Shown: positions 35,281-44,373, numbered from the stretch's first letter. The stretch: 64,000 bases of DNA from Pullulanibacillus sp. KACC 23026 (GCF_029094525.1 NZ_CP119107.1:2542001-2606000); one strand, 5' to 3'. A program made the numbers and translations. Notes: generated by a model not told the origin, from the sequence alone.

Positions 35281-35311
35281 TATCCTCAAGTCGAGATTTT
35301 TATAATTTCCT
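35281..35311. repeat. Solitary remnant of the large repeat element's right end
   Basis: TATCCTCAAGTCGAGATTTT and the following 11 bases match the 31-base right terminus of both large elements (9162-9192, 50852-50882) at 29 of 31 positions. TTTCGGCATTC, another array motif, stands ~20 bases upstream. No array or left flank is present. Confidence 0.8.
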
Positions 35312-35319
35312 GGCATTAG

Positions 35320-35354
35320 AAAACATGCTTCGACTTCCATCAAAGCATGTTTCA
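35320..35354 (-). terminator. Terminator of the 54-residue gene
   Basis: AAACATGCTT and AAGCATGTTT pair perfectly around CGACTTCCATC-type loop; the minus strand continues TTTTCTAAT. Confidence 0.75.
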
Positions 35355-35364
35355 AGAGAATTGT

Positions 35365-35529
35365 TTATTCGAGATAATTCTTTTTCTTAATGGTACGGTC
35401 TTTGGATTTCGGCAAATATTTATTATGATCATTTAATTCATTGAGAAAGATAAGATCCTCCGTCGACGCTGATAGAGGATTATTATTATTAGGTGCCGCT
35501 TCTTCATTTAGTTTCTCATCCTTAGCCAT
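35365..35529 (-). CDS. Small hydrophilic protein of unknown function
   Basis: A 54-residue frame with AAGGATG upstream and a terminator 11 bases downstream. The product is very polar, with an Asn run (PNNNNP), an acidic middle and a basic end (KDRTIKKKNYLE). It should be disordered. I do not recognise the family; the gene structure is the main support. Confidence 0.6.
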   Translation of the reverse strand: MAKDEKLNEEAAPNNNNPLSASTEDLIFLNELNDHNKYLPKSKDRTIKKKNYLE

Positions 35530-35885
35530 GGAATCCACATCCTTTTTTATCTATAGTGTTCCAAAGAATGAGTAAGGCATTCACCTGATAACCAAGAGTT
35601 TATGTGTGGAACGCGCTTCAGATAAAAGCTCTTATATCCTTAATAGCAGCACTGCCCCGTTATACAATCCAATATCCTGTGAAATTAAAGTAAAGCACAC
35701 TAAGATTAGCCAGCCTTTTTAAATTTTTATAACATTAAGTTTTTTAACCGTTTTACTGCTTTCTCTTTCACATAAGATGAGCTACAATAACTACAAACCT
35801 CTTTTTAAAAGTTAGCTGACCCATTCACTAAGATCGAGTTCATTCAGGAAATTGTTAAAATCCAAAAGAAGGAAGCGGATACATA
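35530..35885. other. Non-coding region before tatA
   Basis: No gene seen. It must hold the tatA promoter and that of the small minus-strand gene. No clear promoter pair or operator stood out. Confidence 0.4.
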
Positions 35886-36065
35886 ATGGAAAGCCCAGGT
35901 AAAATTATTCTTGTCATCCTCCTTGCCTTTATCCTTTTTGGTGCAAAGAAGCTCCCTGAATTCGGAAGCAGTGCCGGAAAAGCCTTATTCGAATTTAAAA
36001 AAGCCTTAAATCCAGGTCTAGATGACTCTGAGGTAGAAAAAAAGAGCCAACCAAAAGAACTTTAG
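35886..36065 (+). CDS. tatA: Twin-arginine translocase subunit TatA/E
   Basis: A 59-residue protein: a short N-terminus, one membrane helix (KIILVILLAFILFGA), the conserved hinge FGAKKLPEFG, then an amphipathic helix (GKALFEFKKAL) and a polar tail. This is the full TatA/TatE architecture; the protein forms the pore for folded Tat substrates. No tatC is adjacent, as is also the case for some extra tatA genes. The AAGGA site is ~12 bases from the ATG, somewhat far. Confidence 0.9.
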   Translation: MESPGKIILVILLAFILFGAKKLPEFGSSAGKALFEFKKALNPGLDDSEVEKKSQPKEL

Positions 36066-36072
36066 AATAAAG

Positions 36073-36107
36073 TAAAAGCCGCACCTTTATACAGTGCGGC
36101 TTACTTT
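36073..36107 (+). terminator. Terminator of tatA
   Basis: AAGCCGCAC and GTGCGGCTT form a perfect stem, followed by ACTTTTTTTC. Confidence 0.88.
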
Positions 36108-36184
36108 TTTTCTAATCGTTAAAAAGCGGTTGTCTAGCAAAAAAGCGGTGGAATCATCAACCGCTCTTTCGTTTAAAGCCGTTC

Positions 36185-37333
36185 TTAATTAGTTGAGGCG
36201 TGCAAAAAGGCCTTAAATCTCAGCGTGGCCACACACAATCCAGCAATTCCAAAAGCAAGAAGGATAACCAGTGATTTCCAAACATCGCTGATTTGTGCAC
36301 TATGCACCATCGAATTCACCAGCCCTTGCATCGCCCAGTATTGCGGGGTGAAGCGACCAATCGCTTGGGCAAAAGGCGGCAAGAGATCATAAGGTACCCA
36401 AAGTCCCGATAAAGCGGCTCCGCCAAGTGTAATGATCTGGGTAATCCCCTGACCTTGATTTTCACCTCGCACAAGAAGGGCAAGTGCAAGTCCAACGCCC
36501 GTTCCACAAATCGCTAAACACACAACAACAGCTATGACCGAACCGATATTACCAAGATTTACTCCATAAACAAAGTGGCCGAACAATAAAAGGACTGCAC
36601 ACTGAATGACAACACTTATTAAAGATGGAATCCACATGCCGATTAAATAGGTTGTTGAGGACATGGATGTACTGCGAAGCCGTGCCACCATTCCCGACTC
36701 TTTCTCTTTAAAGAAGCGTCGAACCATCGTAATCAAAATAAAGAAAACAAACATAACGGTGTATCCTGGTACAACCTGCGATACTAGATCAACGTGGGAC
36801 GCACTTTCTTTTATATCTTGAATCTTAATGGGGGATGCCATGATTTGCTTAATTTCTGTCTGACTTTTTCCGGAGGCTAATAAAGCGGTTGACATCTTTT
36901 GTTCGCGGTAGCCATCCGAAAGATTAGTGAGCACAGCTTGGATCGGTGTTACTTCTTGACTGGATGCGGCATCCTCATAAAATTTGATTTTGGCAGGTGT
37001 CTGAGCGCTCTTCAGATTATCCTCAAAGCCTTTTGGTACAACGATCAAAGAAGATAGTTTGCCATCTTTGATCTGCTGAATTTGTTGATTAGCGGTTTGG
37101 GTCCCACTCTGATTGACCTTGAAGCCTTTAATGTGATGGATTTGCTCAATAAAGGCTTTCGAGGCAGCAGAATGGTCTTGGTCAACCACTTGAAGAGAAA
37201 TCGTTGAATTTCCCAAACTACTAAAAATCGATCCGAACAGAACAATAAACAGGATCGGCATCAAAATCAGAAAGAAGAAATTCCCCTTTTCTTTCAGCAT
37301 GAGCTTTAATTCTTTTATGACAATGCTTTTCAA
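36185..37333 (-). CDS. ABC-2 type transporter permease (YhfN/YhcI-like)
   Basis: 382 residues, TTG start behind AAGGGAG. One N-terminal membrane helix, a large extracytoplasmic domain of ~150 residues, then five helices with the ABC-2 signature region (GLWVPYDLLPPFAQAIGRFTPQYW). It is the membrane partner of the ATPase encoded 43 bases upstream. It is the last gene of the GntR-ATPase-permease-ATPase-permease operon, whose order recalls B. subtilis yhcF-yhcI. Substrate is unknown; such exporters often handle antimicrobials or lipids. Confidence 0.87.
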   Translation of the reverse strand: MKSIVIKELKLMLKEKGNFFFLILMPILFIVLFGSIFSSLGNSTISLQVVDQDHSAASKAFIEQIHHIKGFKVNQSGTQTANQQIQQIKDGKLSSLIVVPKGFEDNLKSAQTPAKIKFYEDAASSQEVTPIQAVLTNLSDGYREQKMSTALLASGKSQTEIKQIMASPIKIQDIKESASHVDLVSQVVPGYTVMFVFFILITMVRRFFKEKESGMVARLRSTSMSSTTYLIGMWIPSLISVVIQCAVLLLFGHFVYGVNLGNIGSVIAVVVCLAICGTGVGLALALLVRGENQGQGITQIITLGGAALSGLWVPYDLLPPFAQAIGRFTPQYWAMQGLVNSMVHSAQISDVWKSLVILLAFGIAGLCVATLRFKAFLHASTN

Positions 37334-37375
37334 ATTACCGTCTCCCTTCTCTCAATTAAATGTTTCAATTTGAAC

Positions 37376-38296
37376 CTAATCTCTTAGACTCGTTCCTGTA
37401 AGTGTCAAGAAAACCGTTTCGAGAGTCGGGCGCATCATCTCAAGTGCTTTAATCTCTCTGCCTTGGTGTTTTGCCTGCTCTAACACTTCTTGCATCGTTT
37501 CGACTAGCTTGTTGGACTCAATGACCCAGCCTGAATTTTTTGCGTAAACTTTTGCTGGCTCCGTCAGCCTAGGAGGCTCTGTCATGCCTGTTGCCTCCAA
37601 ATAAATCGCCTTTTGACCGTATTGGTCGATTAAGCCGGATACGCTCCCTTCTGTAATCACCTTGCCATGGTCGATAATAGCCAGTTGATCACAAAGCGTT
37701 TCAACCTCCTCCATATAATGGGTGGAATAAATAATGGAAACACCCTCTTGCTTTAAGGAACGAATCATTTCAAAAATGCGGTTACGTGATTGTGGATCAA
37801 TCCCTACAGTCGGTTCGTCGAGTATTAATAGCCTTGGTTTGTGCAATAAGGCAGCCGCAATATTAATCCGTCGTTTCATACCGCCTGAGAAGGTTTTGAC
37901 CGCATCCTTTGCCCGATCAGACAATCCTGTTTGCTCGAGCACTTCTGAAATACGTGTCTTTAACAGACGCCCATTTACACCGTTCATTTCCCCAAAAAAA
38001 ATCAAATTATCTAGTGCGCTAAGTTTTTCATACAGTGTAATGGCTTGAGGCACATAGCCGACCTGCTTTTGAATAGCTTGGCGTTCTTTCTTAGCGTTCT
38101 TGCCAAGGATCGTTACAATCCCATTATCAGTATCCGTGATCCCAGTTAATAGTTTCATAGTCGTGGATTTACCAGCCCCATTTGGTCCTAGTAAGCCAAA
38201 ACATGATCCACTATCTACAGTAAAACTGACATCTTCTAATGCTATCTTATGGCCATAGCGTTTTCCTAAATGTTCAACCTGTACCACCTTTTCCAC
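37376..38296 (-). CDS. ABC transporter ATP-binding protein
   Basis: 306 residues, GTG start with GAGGGGG upstream. Walker A GPNGAGKST (37-45), Q-loop YVPQ, signature FSGGMKRR (136-143), Walker B LLILDEPTVGID (156-167) and a downstream switch His (STHYMEEVE). The ~80-residue C-terminal extension is typical of ABC-2/DrrA-type ATPases. It pairs with the downstream permease. Confidence 0.93.
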   Translation of the reverse strand: MEKVVQVEHLGKRYGHKIALEDVSFTVDSGSCFGLLGPNGAGKSTTMKLLTGITDTDNGIVTILGKNAKKERQAIQKQVGYVPQAITLYEKLSALDNLIFFGEMNGVNGRLLKTRISEVLEQTGLSDRAKDAVKTFSGGMKRRINIAAALLHKPRLLILDEPTVGIDPQSRNRIFEMIRSLKQEGVSIIYSTHYMEEVETLCDQLAIIDHGKVITEGSVSGLIDQYGQKAIYLEATGMTEPPRLTEPAKVYAKNSGWVIESNKLVETMQEVLEQAKHQGREIKALEMMRPTLETVFLTLTGTSLRD

Positions 38297-38313
38297 CCTA
38301 CATCCCCCTCGTA

Positions 38314-39063
38314 TTAAAGTGCTAATTTTTGATCCAGCAGGTAAGCAGACGCTTTAATAAGAATATAAGCCACTAACCAGCTGATAAGAATAGCACCAAG
38401 AATAATTTCTTTAAGTGGAAGACCAATTTTATTATAGAAATAACTGAAATTAGTACCCGTCATCCCGGTTAAAATGCCGATTACCCATATTAAAACCCAA
38501 ACCATTGGTAAGGCAGGTTTAAGGTTCGTGTGGGACAGAGTTCCCGTAAAAACACCAAAACTTACAATGATGGGGCTCGAAGCAATCATGAATATCCCCC
38601 ATGTCAAACCCTCCCTTATAAAAGACCACATTACAGGACCAGCAAACTGGCCATTAAGAGCCATTGTGTATAGGCCAAAGAGGATGATCAATAGGTAAAT
38701 GATCAGACAGGTTTTGATGGACGTTATAAGGCTCGCGACAAACTTAGCTCTGATGAGTGTTCCTCGAGAATATGGTAAAGACAGCCACCAGCCAACCGTC
38801 TCATTTTGCCATTCAACATTTATCCGGTGAATGACCATACCAAATATCATAAAAGGAAGGCCGCAGGTAAAGTACCAGGTGCCATCATAACGAATATGAC
38901 CGCTAACTGCTCCATAAGAAGTAAACCCAAGAATAATGAGCAATGCAAAGCATACATAAACGAACACCCATTTTCGTGACATTCGATTCCGATTTTTTTT
39001 TATATTGCGTCGCCGTTTCATATCGTGTTTGACCAACGACCAAAAAACAGGTTGTTCAGACAT
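38314..39063 (-). CDS. ABC-2 family membrane protein
   Basis: 249 residues, six or so hydrophobic helices and a strongly basic N-terminus (KHDMKRRRNIKKNRNR). No sequence motif beyond the general ABC-2 permease look. It sits between two ATPase genes and is the likely membrane partner of the first one (39076-39774), 12 bases upstream. Confidence 0.75.
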   Translation of the reverse strand: MSEQPVFWSLVKHDMKRRRNIKKNRNRMSRKWVFVYVCFALLIILGFTSYGAVSGHIRYDGTWYFTCGLPFMIFGMVIHRINVEWQNETVGWWLSLPYSRGTLIRAKFVASLITSIKTCLIIYLLIILFGLYTMALNGQFAGPVMWSFIREGLTWGIFMIASSPIIVSFGVFTGTLSHTNLKPALPMVWVLIWVIGILTGMTGTNFSYFYNKIGLPLKEIILGAILISWLVAYILIKASAYLLDQKLAL

Positions 39064-39075
39064 TTTGATTGCCCC

Positions 39076-39774
39076 CTATTTTAGTAATTTCCTAGGAATG
39101 GAATGCAGAGAGCCATAGGTTTGTCTTAAAACCTCAGATTCTTCCGCTAATACTACACGGCCTTCCTCTAAGAAAATGGCGTAGTCTAGCAAGCCCTCTG
39201 CTTCATATATTTCATGTGTGCTAATGAGAAGTGTTTGTTCCCGTTCACTCATCAGATCAATTAAGCTTTCAATAATTTGCTCTCGTGAAACCGTGTCAAT
39301 CCCTGAAAAAGGCTCATCTAGAATCATTAACGGAACATGTCGGGCGAGACAAAGAATAAGTTGAAGCCTCGCTTCCTGACCCTTTGACATCTCCCCGAGT
39401 TTCATCTCTTCGTCCAATTTCATCTGATCGGCAAAACGATTAGCTTCCGATAAATCGAATCCAGGTAAAAACTGACAGCCCCATTGAAAAGCCTGTTTGA
39501 CCGTATGATCTGCATACCAGCGGGCCCTGTCCGGGAGATAGGCAATTCGAGCATTCGTCTGAAAGCCTGGCTTTTCTCCAAAAATGAAGAGTTCTCCCTC
39601 ATCCGGCCTTACAAGCCCCATCATAAGGCGAAAGAGGGTTGATTTTCCAGCTCCATTTGACCCTAGTATCCCCGCCACTTTACCTGTTGGTATATTAAGT
39701 TGAAGCTGATCCAATGCTTTCTTTCGGCCATAACGCTTTGTTAAATTTGAACATTGAACGGCAACACGTTCCAT
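39076..39774 (-). CDS. ABC transporter ATP-binding protein (YtrB/YhcG-like)
   Basis: 232 residues. Walker A GSNGAGKS (38-45), Walker B LMILDEPFSGID (149-160), switch His in STHEIYEAE. The signature is degenerate: MSKGQ (129-133) instead of LSGGQ, a change also seen in YtrB-type proteins. The ATG directly follows the TAG of the GntR gene, so translation is coupled. Confidence 0.9.
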   Translation of the reverse strand: MERVAVQCSNLTKRYGRKKALDQLQLNIPTGKVAGILGSNGAGKSTLFRLMMGLVRPDEGELFIFGEKPGFQTNARIAYLPDRARWYADHTVKQAFQWGCQFLPGFDLSEANRFADQMKLDEEMKLGEMSKGQEARLQLILCLARHVPLMILDEPFSGIDTVSREQIIESLIDLMSEREQTLLISTHEIYEAEGLLDYAIFLEEGRVVLAEESEVLRQTYGSLHSIPRKLLK

Positions 39775-40161
39775 CTACCTCACTCCCTCTCTCTTGATAA
39801 ATGCTACAATTTCATCTCTCGAATAGCCAAGATTGCTCATTTTAGTAAGGAATTCTTCAATTGTTTGAAGAGCGAGATCCTCCCTAAAGCCTTTAACCTG
39901 GTCAGCGGATGCGGTTATAAAGGTCCCTTGACCTCGACGTTTTTCTGTAAGTCCATCTCGTTCCAGCTCCTGATAGGCTCTCATAACAGTATTAGGGTTA
40001 ATTTTCAAAGACTGTGCCAGCTCTCTAACAGAAGGAATTTTTGCCCCCAATTCAAGCTCTCCTTTTGCCACTAAACTTCTGATCTGATCAAGAATTTGCT
40101 CATACAGCGGTTGGCTAAGGTCAATTGAGAACGGCAGAGAGCCAACCTGATAATGTTCCAT
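39775..40161 (-). CDS. GntR family regulator, YtrA subfamily
   Basis: 128 residues: a winged helix-turn-helix (QPLYEQILDQIRSLVAKGELELGAKIPSVRELAQSLKINPNTVMRAYQELERDGL) and only ~45 residues after it, without the usual GntR ligand domain. This is the YtrA subfamily, which controls ABC operons. The operator AGTGTA-N13-TACACT immediately upstream supports autoregulation of the whole five-gene operon. Confidence 0.92.
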   Translation of the reverse strand: MEHYQVGSLPFSIDLSQPLYEQILDQIRSLVAKGELELGAKIPSVRELAQSLKINPNTVMRAYQELERDGLTEKRRGQGTFITASADQVKGFREDLALQTIEEFLTKMSNLGYSRDEIVAFIKREGVR

Positions 40162-40185
40162 TTATGTCCCTCCATTCGAGGTACT

Positions 40186-40234
40186 CTGATTGACTTAAGT
40201 GTATTATATCAATTAATACACTTAAGTCAATCAG
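40186..40234 (-). promoter_or_regulatory. YtrA-type operator and promoter of the GntR/ABC operon
   Basis: A 21-bp perfect inverted repeat with a 7-base centre. It contains AGTGTA (40198-40203), 13 bases, TACACT (40217-40222), the site reported for B. subtilis YtrA. On the minus strand TTGACT (40230-40225) and TATAAT (40208-40203) are 16 bases apart, so the promoter lies inside the operator and a bound repressor would block it. Confidence 0.92.
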
Positions 40235-40594
40235 CTTTAAATTATTTTTTCTTTTTATTAATGACCCTTTTGCATTTGGGGATAAAAACACTTGAGTCAT
40301 AACGTTTTTAGTTCTTCTGTCAAAATCCCTCATAATCAGTAAGCGTCATCACCCTAAAGTTGAGAAAGGCTGTTTTCACGAAATTAAAGTCATAAGTTCA
40401 CTCTTATTTAGTTTTTAAGGCCTATGTTGTGAGATGAGCAAAACAACTTTTTCTATTTAAATGACAAAAACAATGTGGATAGATATAGTTAAGGAAAGTC
40501 TATAAAAAGAACAATGCGATTTATCTGTCACTTACACGCATTGAAAATCCCGCGTTTACGATCTATTTATTGAGAATTAGAAAGGATGACGGCT
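40235..40594. other. Non-coding divergent region before the MFS gene
   Basis: AT-rich, no ORF. It must contain the promoter of the MFS-hydrolase pair; no clear consensus pair was fixed. Confidence 0.4.
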
Positions 40595-41797
40595 GTGTCT
40601 CAGGCAATTATGCACAAACCTCAATTGGTGACGCTAAAGGATCACCTCGTATTTCAACTTGCGGTGTTTTGCTTTTGGTTTTCGATCTACATATATGTCC
40701 CTGATTTTGGTGTTTACTTAAATCAGATCGGCCTGTCTCTTTCAGCCGTTGGAGTCATACTGGGCAGTTATGGGATCTCTCAAATCCTCTTGCGACTGCC
40801 TCTTGGTCTGTTCGCCAATTTCTTAAGAGGCAGACAAAAACTTTTGCTTGCTACTGGCTTCCTAATGGGGTTTATAAGCGGCCTTCTTTTTATCTTTTTT
40901 CACTCATTTCTTGCGATTTTAATTGCCCGTTTATTAGCCGGTATTACCGCGTCGATGTGGGTAACTGCGACCATCCTTTACTCGCGTTACTTCACGAATG
41001 AACGGGCCTCACAAGCGATGAGTTTACTGCAATTTTTAACAGTATTTGCGCAATTTATCAGCATGATGCTTTGCAGCTTTCTCATCCATCGCTATGGGTG
41101 GACCTTTCCTTTTTGGGTGGGAACAGCCGCTTCACTAATCGGACTTTTCCTCGTGTTTGTACTGAAAGAATTAGATGAAGATGAAGAAGAGAGTCAGCAT
41201 GTAAAAGCTTATTCCATTGGTGCCATTCTAAAGCAAACGATTCGAATCCAACCGTTGAACATCGTGACGCTGCTTTCTTTTTTGTGTAATGCCATTCTCT
41301 TTATAACAATTTTTGGTTTCTCTCCCATTTACGCTGAAAAAATCGGTATAACTGGACCGGCCCTTGATTGGCTGATTGCCGCCTTTTTTGTCCCGCATAC
41401 CTTGTCTTCTCTGCTGCTTTCATTTAAACCAACAAATGGAAAAATGGCTAAAGGACTCCTTAAAGGAAGTACACTTGGTCTAATTCCTTTGTTAATTGCG
41501 GTTCCTTTTGCCCATACTTTATTAATAGTTAGTCTGCTTCATTTTGGCATTGGGCTGCTTTTAGGATTCTGTTTTCCCATACTGCTTGGACAGGTGGTTA
41601 AAGTAACACCAGCCGGAATCAGAATGGCGGGAATGGGCTATTATCAATCGCTGTACGCAGGCGGCATTTTTCTCGGACCGCTTATCGCAGGGAAAGTTGC
41701 TGAAACAACTTCAATTGCGGTTGTTTTTTGGCTGACAGCGCTGCTTTCTGCTATTGCTTTTATCGTCACATTGATCCGTCCGGTTGAAAAGACTTAA
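40595..41797 (+). CDS. MFS transporter
   Basis: About 400 residues, starting at GTG 40595 with AAAGGA 8 bases upstream (the frame begins at ATG 40586, inside the site). Twelve hydrophobic segments; PLGLFANFLRGRQK is the loop 2-3 MFS signature, and a ~25-residue acidic loop (ELDEDEEES) separates the halves. Direction and substrate are unknown. It is followed 33 bases later by the alpha/beta hydrolase, likely in one transcript. Confidence 0.85.
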   Translation: MSQAIMHKPQLVTLKDHLVFQLAVFCFWFSIYIYVPDFGVYLNQIGLSLSAVGVILGSYGISQILLRLPLGLFANFLRGRQKLLLATGFLMGFISGLLFIFFHSFLAILIARLLAGITASMWVTATILYSRYFTNERASQAMSLLQFLTVFAQFISMMLCSFLIHRYGWTFPFWVGTAASLIGLFLVFVLKELDEDEEESQHVKAYSIGAILKQTIRIQPLNIVTLLSFLCNAILFITIFGFSPIYAEKIGITGPALDWLIAAFFVPHTLSSLLLSFKPTNGKMAKGLLKGSTLGLIPLLIAVPFAHTLLIVSLLHFGIGLLLGFCFPILLGQVVKVTPAGIRMAGMGYYQSLYAGGIFLGPLIAGKVAETTSIAVVFWLTALLSAIAFIVTLIRPVEKT

Positions 41798-41830
41798 CAA
41801 CGTTTATCTTAATCATAGGAGGAACCTGAG

Positions 41831-42529
41831 ATGGCAACTTTTGTTATTTCCCATGGTGCATGGGATGGCGGGTGGTATTGGAAGAATGTTGCTGCAAGAC
41901 TTCATACTAAAGGACATGACGTCTATACACCTACCTTGACCGGCTTAGGTGAACGGCAGCATTTAGGAACACCTGCAACCGATCTTGAGACACATATTCA
42001 AGACATCGTGAATGTGATCAATTTTGAAGACTTAAAAGAGGTCATCCTAGTTGGACATAGTTATAGCGGAGCGGTCGTCACAGGGGTTGGCGGACGAATT
42101 CCAGAACGCATTTCAGAAATCATCTATTTAGATGCCTTTGTCGTAAAAAGTGGAGAATCCATTGTTGATCAATTTGGAAATTCAGAGCTTATCGAGCAAT
42201 GGGTCGAACTTGCTAATCAGTTCGGTGACGGCTGGACCATCCCTGCCATGCTAGAGGCCGGCAGTGACCCACGGCACACAGCCCAACCGCTGCAAACCTT
42301 CTTCCAAAAGCTCAATTTGGAAAATTTCGATGCTTGGATGACTATGAAGAAATCCTATATTAAATGTACAAAAAGAGAGGAAAAGCCGATCTATTCAGCC
42401 TTGGAAGCAAGCGCCTCCTTGGCACAATCTTTGGATTGGCCCTACTACGAGCTCGCAGCCGGCCACAATCCAAACGATACGGCTCCAGAAGCGTTAACTG
42501 ATCTTCTGCACAAATTGAGTGAAGCCTGA
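41831..42529 (+). CDS. Alpha/beta hydrolase (salicylate esterase/hydroxynitrile lyase-like)
   Basis: 232 residues. HGAWDGGWYW forms the oxyanion loop, GHSYSG the nucleophile elbow with catalytic Ser, and GHNPNDTAPEAL the catalytic His near the C-terminus. This set is typical of the plant MES/HNL-like branch found in bacteria; the ester substrate is unknown. AGGAGG lies before the ATG. No terminator with a T-run is obvious after it. Confidence 0.87.
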   Translation: MATFVISHGAWDGGWYWKNVAARLHTKGHDVYTPTLTGLGERQHLGTPATDLETHIQDIVNVINFEDLKEVILVGHSYSGAVVTGVGGRIPERISEIIYLDAFVVKSGESIVDQFGNSELIEQWVELANQFGDGWTIPAMLEAGSDPRHTAQPLQTFFQKLNLENFDAWMTMKKSYIKCTKREEKPIYSALEASASLAQSLDWPYYELAAGHNPNDTAPEALTDLLHKLSEA

Positions 42530-42646
42530 CCCCGCGGACCTATCCACTGGGGATCTTTCTTTCATCGATCCTATCGTTCCATAAGAGGCTCAAGTAAGCG
42601 TGTCACTCCATACATACGGTTAACTTTGTAAAAAATATCTTAATTT

Positions 42647-42673
42647 AATTTCTTAAGGATATTTTAAGAAATT
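42647..42673. promoter_or_regulatory. Inverted repeat upstream of the PepSY-like gene
   Basis: AATTTCTTAA and TTAAGAAATT flank GGATATT, a perfect 10-bp dyad 50 bases before the TTG start. It has the form of an operator for a dimeric regulator. Confidence 0.55.
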
Positions 42674-42723
42674 ATTTTTACCATCAAAAAGTAACCTATA
42701 TCTAGTAAATGGAGGCAATCTGC

Positions 42724-43278
42724 TTGAGAAAATTAAAAAGACTTCACCTTTGGGTCGGACTTATTTGCTCGATTATTATTTTATTCGAATCTGTAACCGG
42801 TCTTATGCTAGAGGAACCGCAATGGTTTGGAGGAACTAAACAAGCGCAGTTAAATCCGCAAAACTTTAACCGCGGCAATTTCCCGTCCTTTAATCAAAAC
42901 GGAGGAAATAGCTCTGGGAACACTTCAGGAAGCTTCAATGATGGAACCACAAACGGCTCCTCCAGCAATTCTTCCCCAAACTCTGATGGAAACACGGCAG
43001 GGAACAATTCCAATGGAGGTTACTCAGGTGGAGGAAACTTCCAAGGCGGGAATTTCGGTAACCGATCCGGTAACAGTAACTTTTCAATGGCGCGCGGCGG
43101 CTTCCGTACCTTTGAAAGTATTGTTGAGCAATTACATAAAGGGACGATCAATGGTGTAGACGTGCATTGGATTATGGATATCATCGCCATCGCCCTTATT
43201 TTCCTTTCCCTCTCAGGCATCTACATGTCCATTCGCATTCTAGTTGCCGAATCCAAAACGCGTAAAAGAAAAGGCTAA
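42724..43278 (+). CDS. PepSY-associated membrane protein with Gly/Asn/Ser-rich loop
   Basis: About 184 residues, TTG start 8 bases after GGAGG. One membrane helix at the N-terminus (LHLWVGLICSIIILFESVTGLML) is the PepSY-TM type. A ~95-residue outer loop is built of Gly, Asn and Ser with FQGGNFGNRSGN-type repeats. A second helix (WIMDIIAIALIFLSLSGIYMSI) and a basic end follow. Full-length PepSY proteins have more helices; this short form may be a partner of a larger protein. Its role is unknown. Confidence 0.72.
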   Translation: MRKLKRLHLWVGLICSIIILFESVTGLMLEEPQWFGGTKQAQLNPQNFNRGNFPSFNQNGGNSSGNTSGSFNDGTTNGSSSNSSPNSDGNTAGNNSNGGYSGGGNFQGGNFGNRSGNSNFSMARGGFRTFESIVEQLHKGTINGVDVHWIMDIIAIALIFLSLSGIYMSIRILVAESKTRKRKG

Positions 43279-43283
43279 GTACG

Positions 43284-43321
43284 AAAAACTCCTAACCGTC
43301 AAATGGCGGCAGGAGTTTTTC
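43284..43321 (+). terminator. Terminator of the PepSY-like gene
   Basis: AAAAACTCCT and AGGAGTTTTT form a stem with an inner CCGTC/GGCGG pairing. Confidence 0.8.
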
Positions 43322-43556
43322 TATATTTATTTTTGCGTAACTAACGAGAATAAAGCACGAGATTGAATCTCATCTATTTTACTCGGAGATACTGGCCGTA
43401 GCCTCTGCCAACCTCTTCAACCTTATGAACGTTCACGCTCCTAAACCCATTACTCTTTCTTAATTAAATATTTGATCTAATGTTTTTATTATAAACTATT
43501 AGATTTATAATAAAATTATAATGATTTAAAACTTACATAAAAAGGAGATTAACTAG

Positions 43557-44327
43557 ATGGCAAATAAGGAAGTGGATGATTGGAACGCCAAGCTTTATGA
43601 TGATAAGCATGCATTCGTCTCAAAGTATGGAAAGGCTATCATTCAGCTATTAGCCCCCAAACAAGGTGAACAAATCCTTGACCTAGGCTGCGGCACGGGT
43701 GATCTCGCTTATAACCTATATGAACAAGGGGTAACGATAATCGGGGTGGATAAATCCGAAAAGATGATCCAACAAGCTCAATTAAAATATCCTTCTATAA
43801 AGTTTATCGTCAGAGACGTCCTTGATTTAACCTATTCTAATACGTTTGATGCCGTCTTTTCCAATGCCACTCTGCATTGGGTCAAACAACCGCAGCAAGC
43901 TTTAAGGGCTCTCTACTCAAGCTTAAAACCAGGCGGACGTTTCGTGGCTGAGTTTGGCGGCAAGGGAAATGTCAAAACGATTACCGATGAAATCATTCGG
44001 CAAATCCATCAACTCGAGATTCCTTACTCACCAGAAAATTTCCCATGGTATTTTCCTAGTATTGGAGAATACACAAGCCTAATGGAGGAAGCCGGATTTA
44101 GCGTTGTTTATGCGGAGTGGATTGACCGACCTACACCCCTTGATGGAGACAATGGCTTAAGAAACTGGATCTCTCAATTTTCATCGAGCCTTCTAGATTC
44201 AACTACTGAACTTGTAAAAGAAGAGTTGATCACGCGTGTTGAAACCACCCTTAAAGGGACTCTTTACCAAAATGGAAAATGGGTAGCAGACTATAAAAGA
44301 TTGAGGGTAACAGGTTATAAGAACTAA
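43557..44327 (+). CDS. Class I SAM-dependent methyltransferase (Tam-like)
   Basis: 256 residues. SAM motif I is LDLGCGTGDLAY, the acidic residue after strand 2 is in GVDKSEKM, and FDAVFSNATLHWV matches the trans-aconitate/malonyl-ACP methyltransferase group. The methyl acceptor is not determinable. AAAGGAG precedes the ATG. Confidence 0.87.
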   Translation: MANKEVDDWNAKLYDDKHAFVSKYGKAIIQLLAPKQGEQILDLGCGTGDLAYNLYEQGVTIIGVDKSEKMIQQAQLKYPSIKFIVRDVLDLTYSNTFDAVFSNATLHWVKQPQQALRALYSSLKPGGRFVAEFGGKGNVKTITDEIIRQIHQLEIPYSPENFPWYFPSIGEYTSLMEEAGFSVVYAEWIDRPTPLDGDNGLRNWISQFSSSLLDSTTELVKEELITRVETTLKGTLYQNGKWVADYKRLRVTGYKN

Positions 44328-44345
44328 AAACAGGTGCAACTCTAA

Positions 44346-44373
44346 AAGGCGTGTCTAACGGACACGCCTTTTC
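44346..44373. terminator. Bidirectional terminator
   Basis: AAAGGCGTGTC and GACACGCCTTT pair perfectly around TAACG. It serves the methyltransferase (plus) and the VOC gene (minus). Confidence 0.9.
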
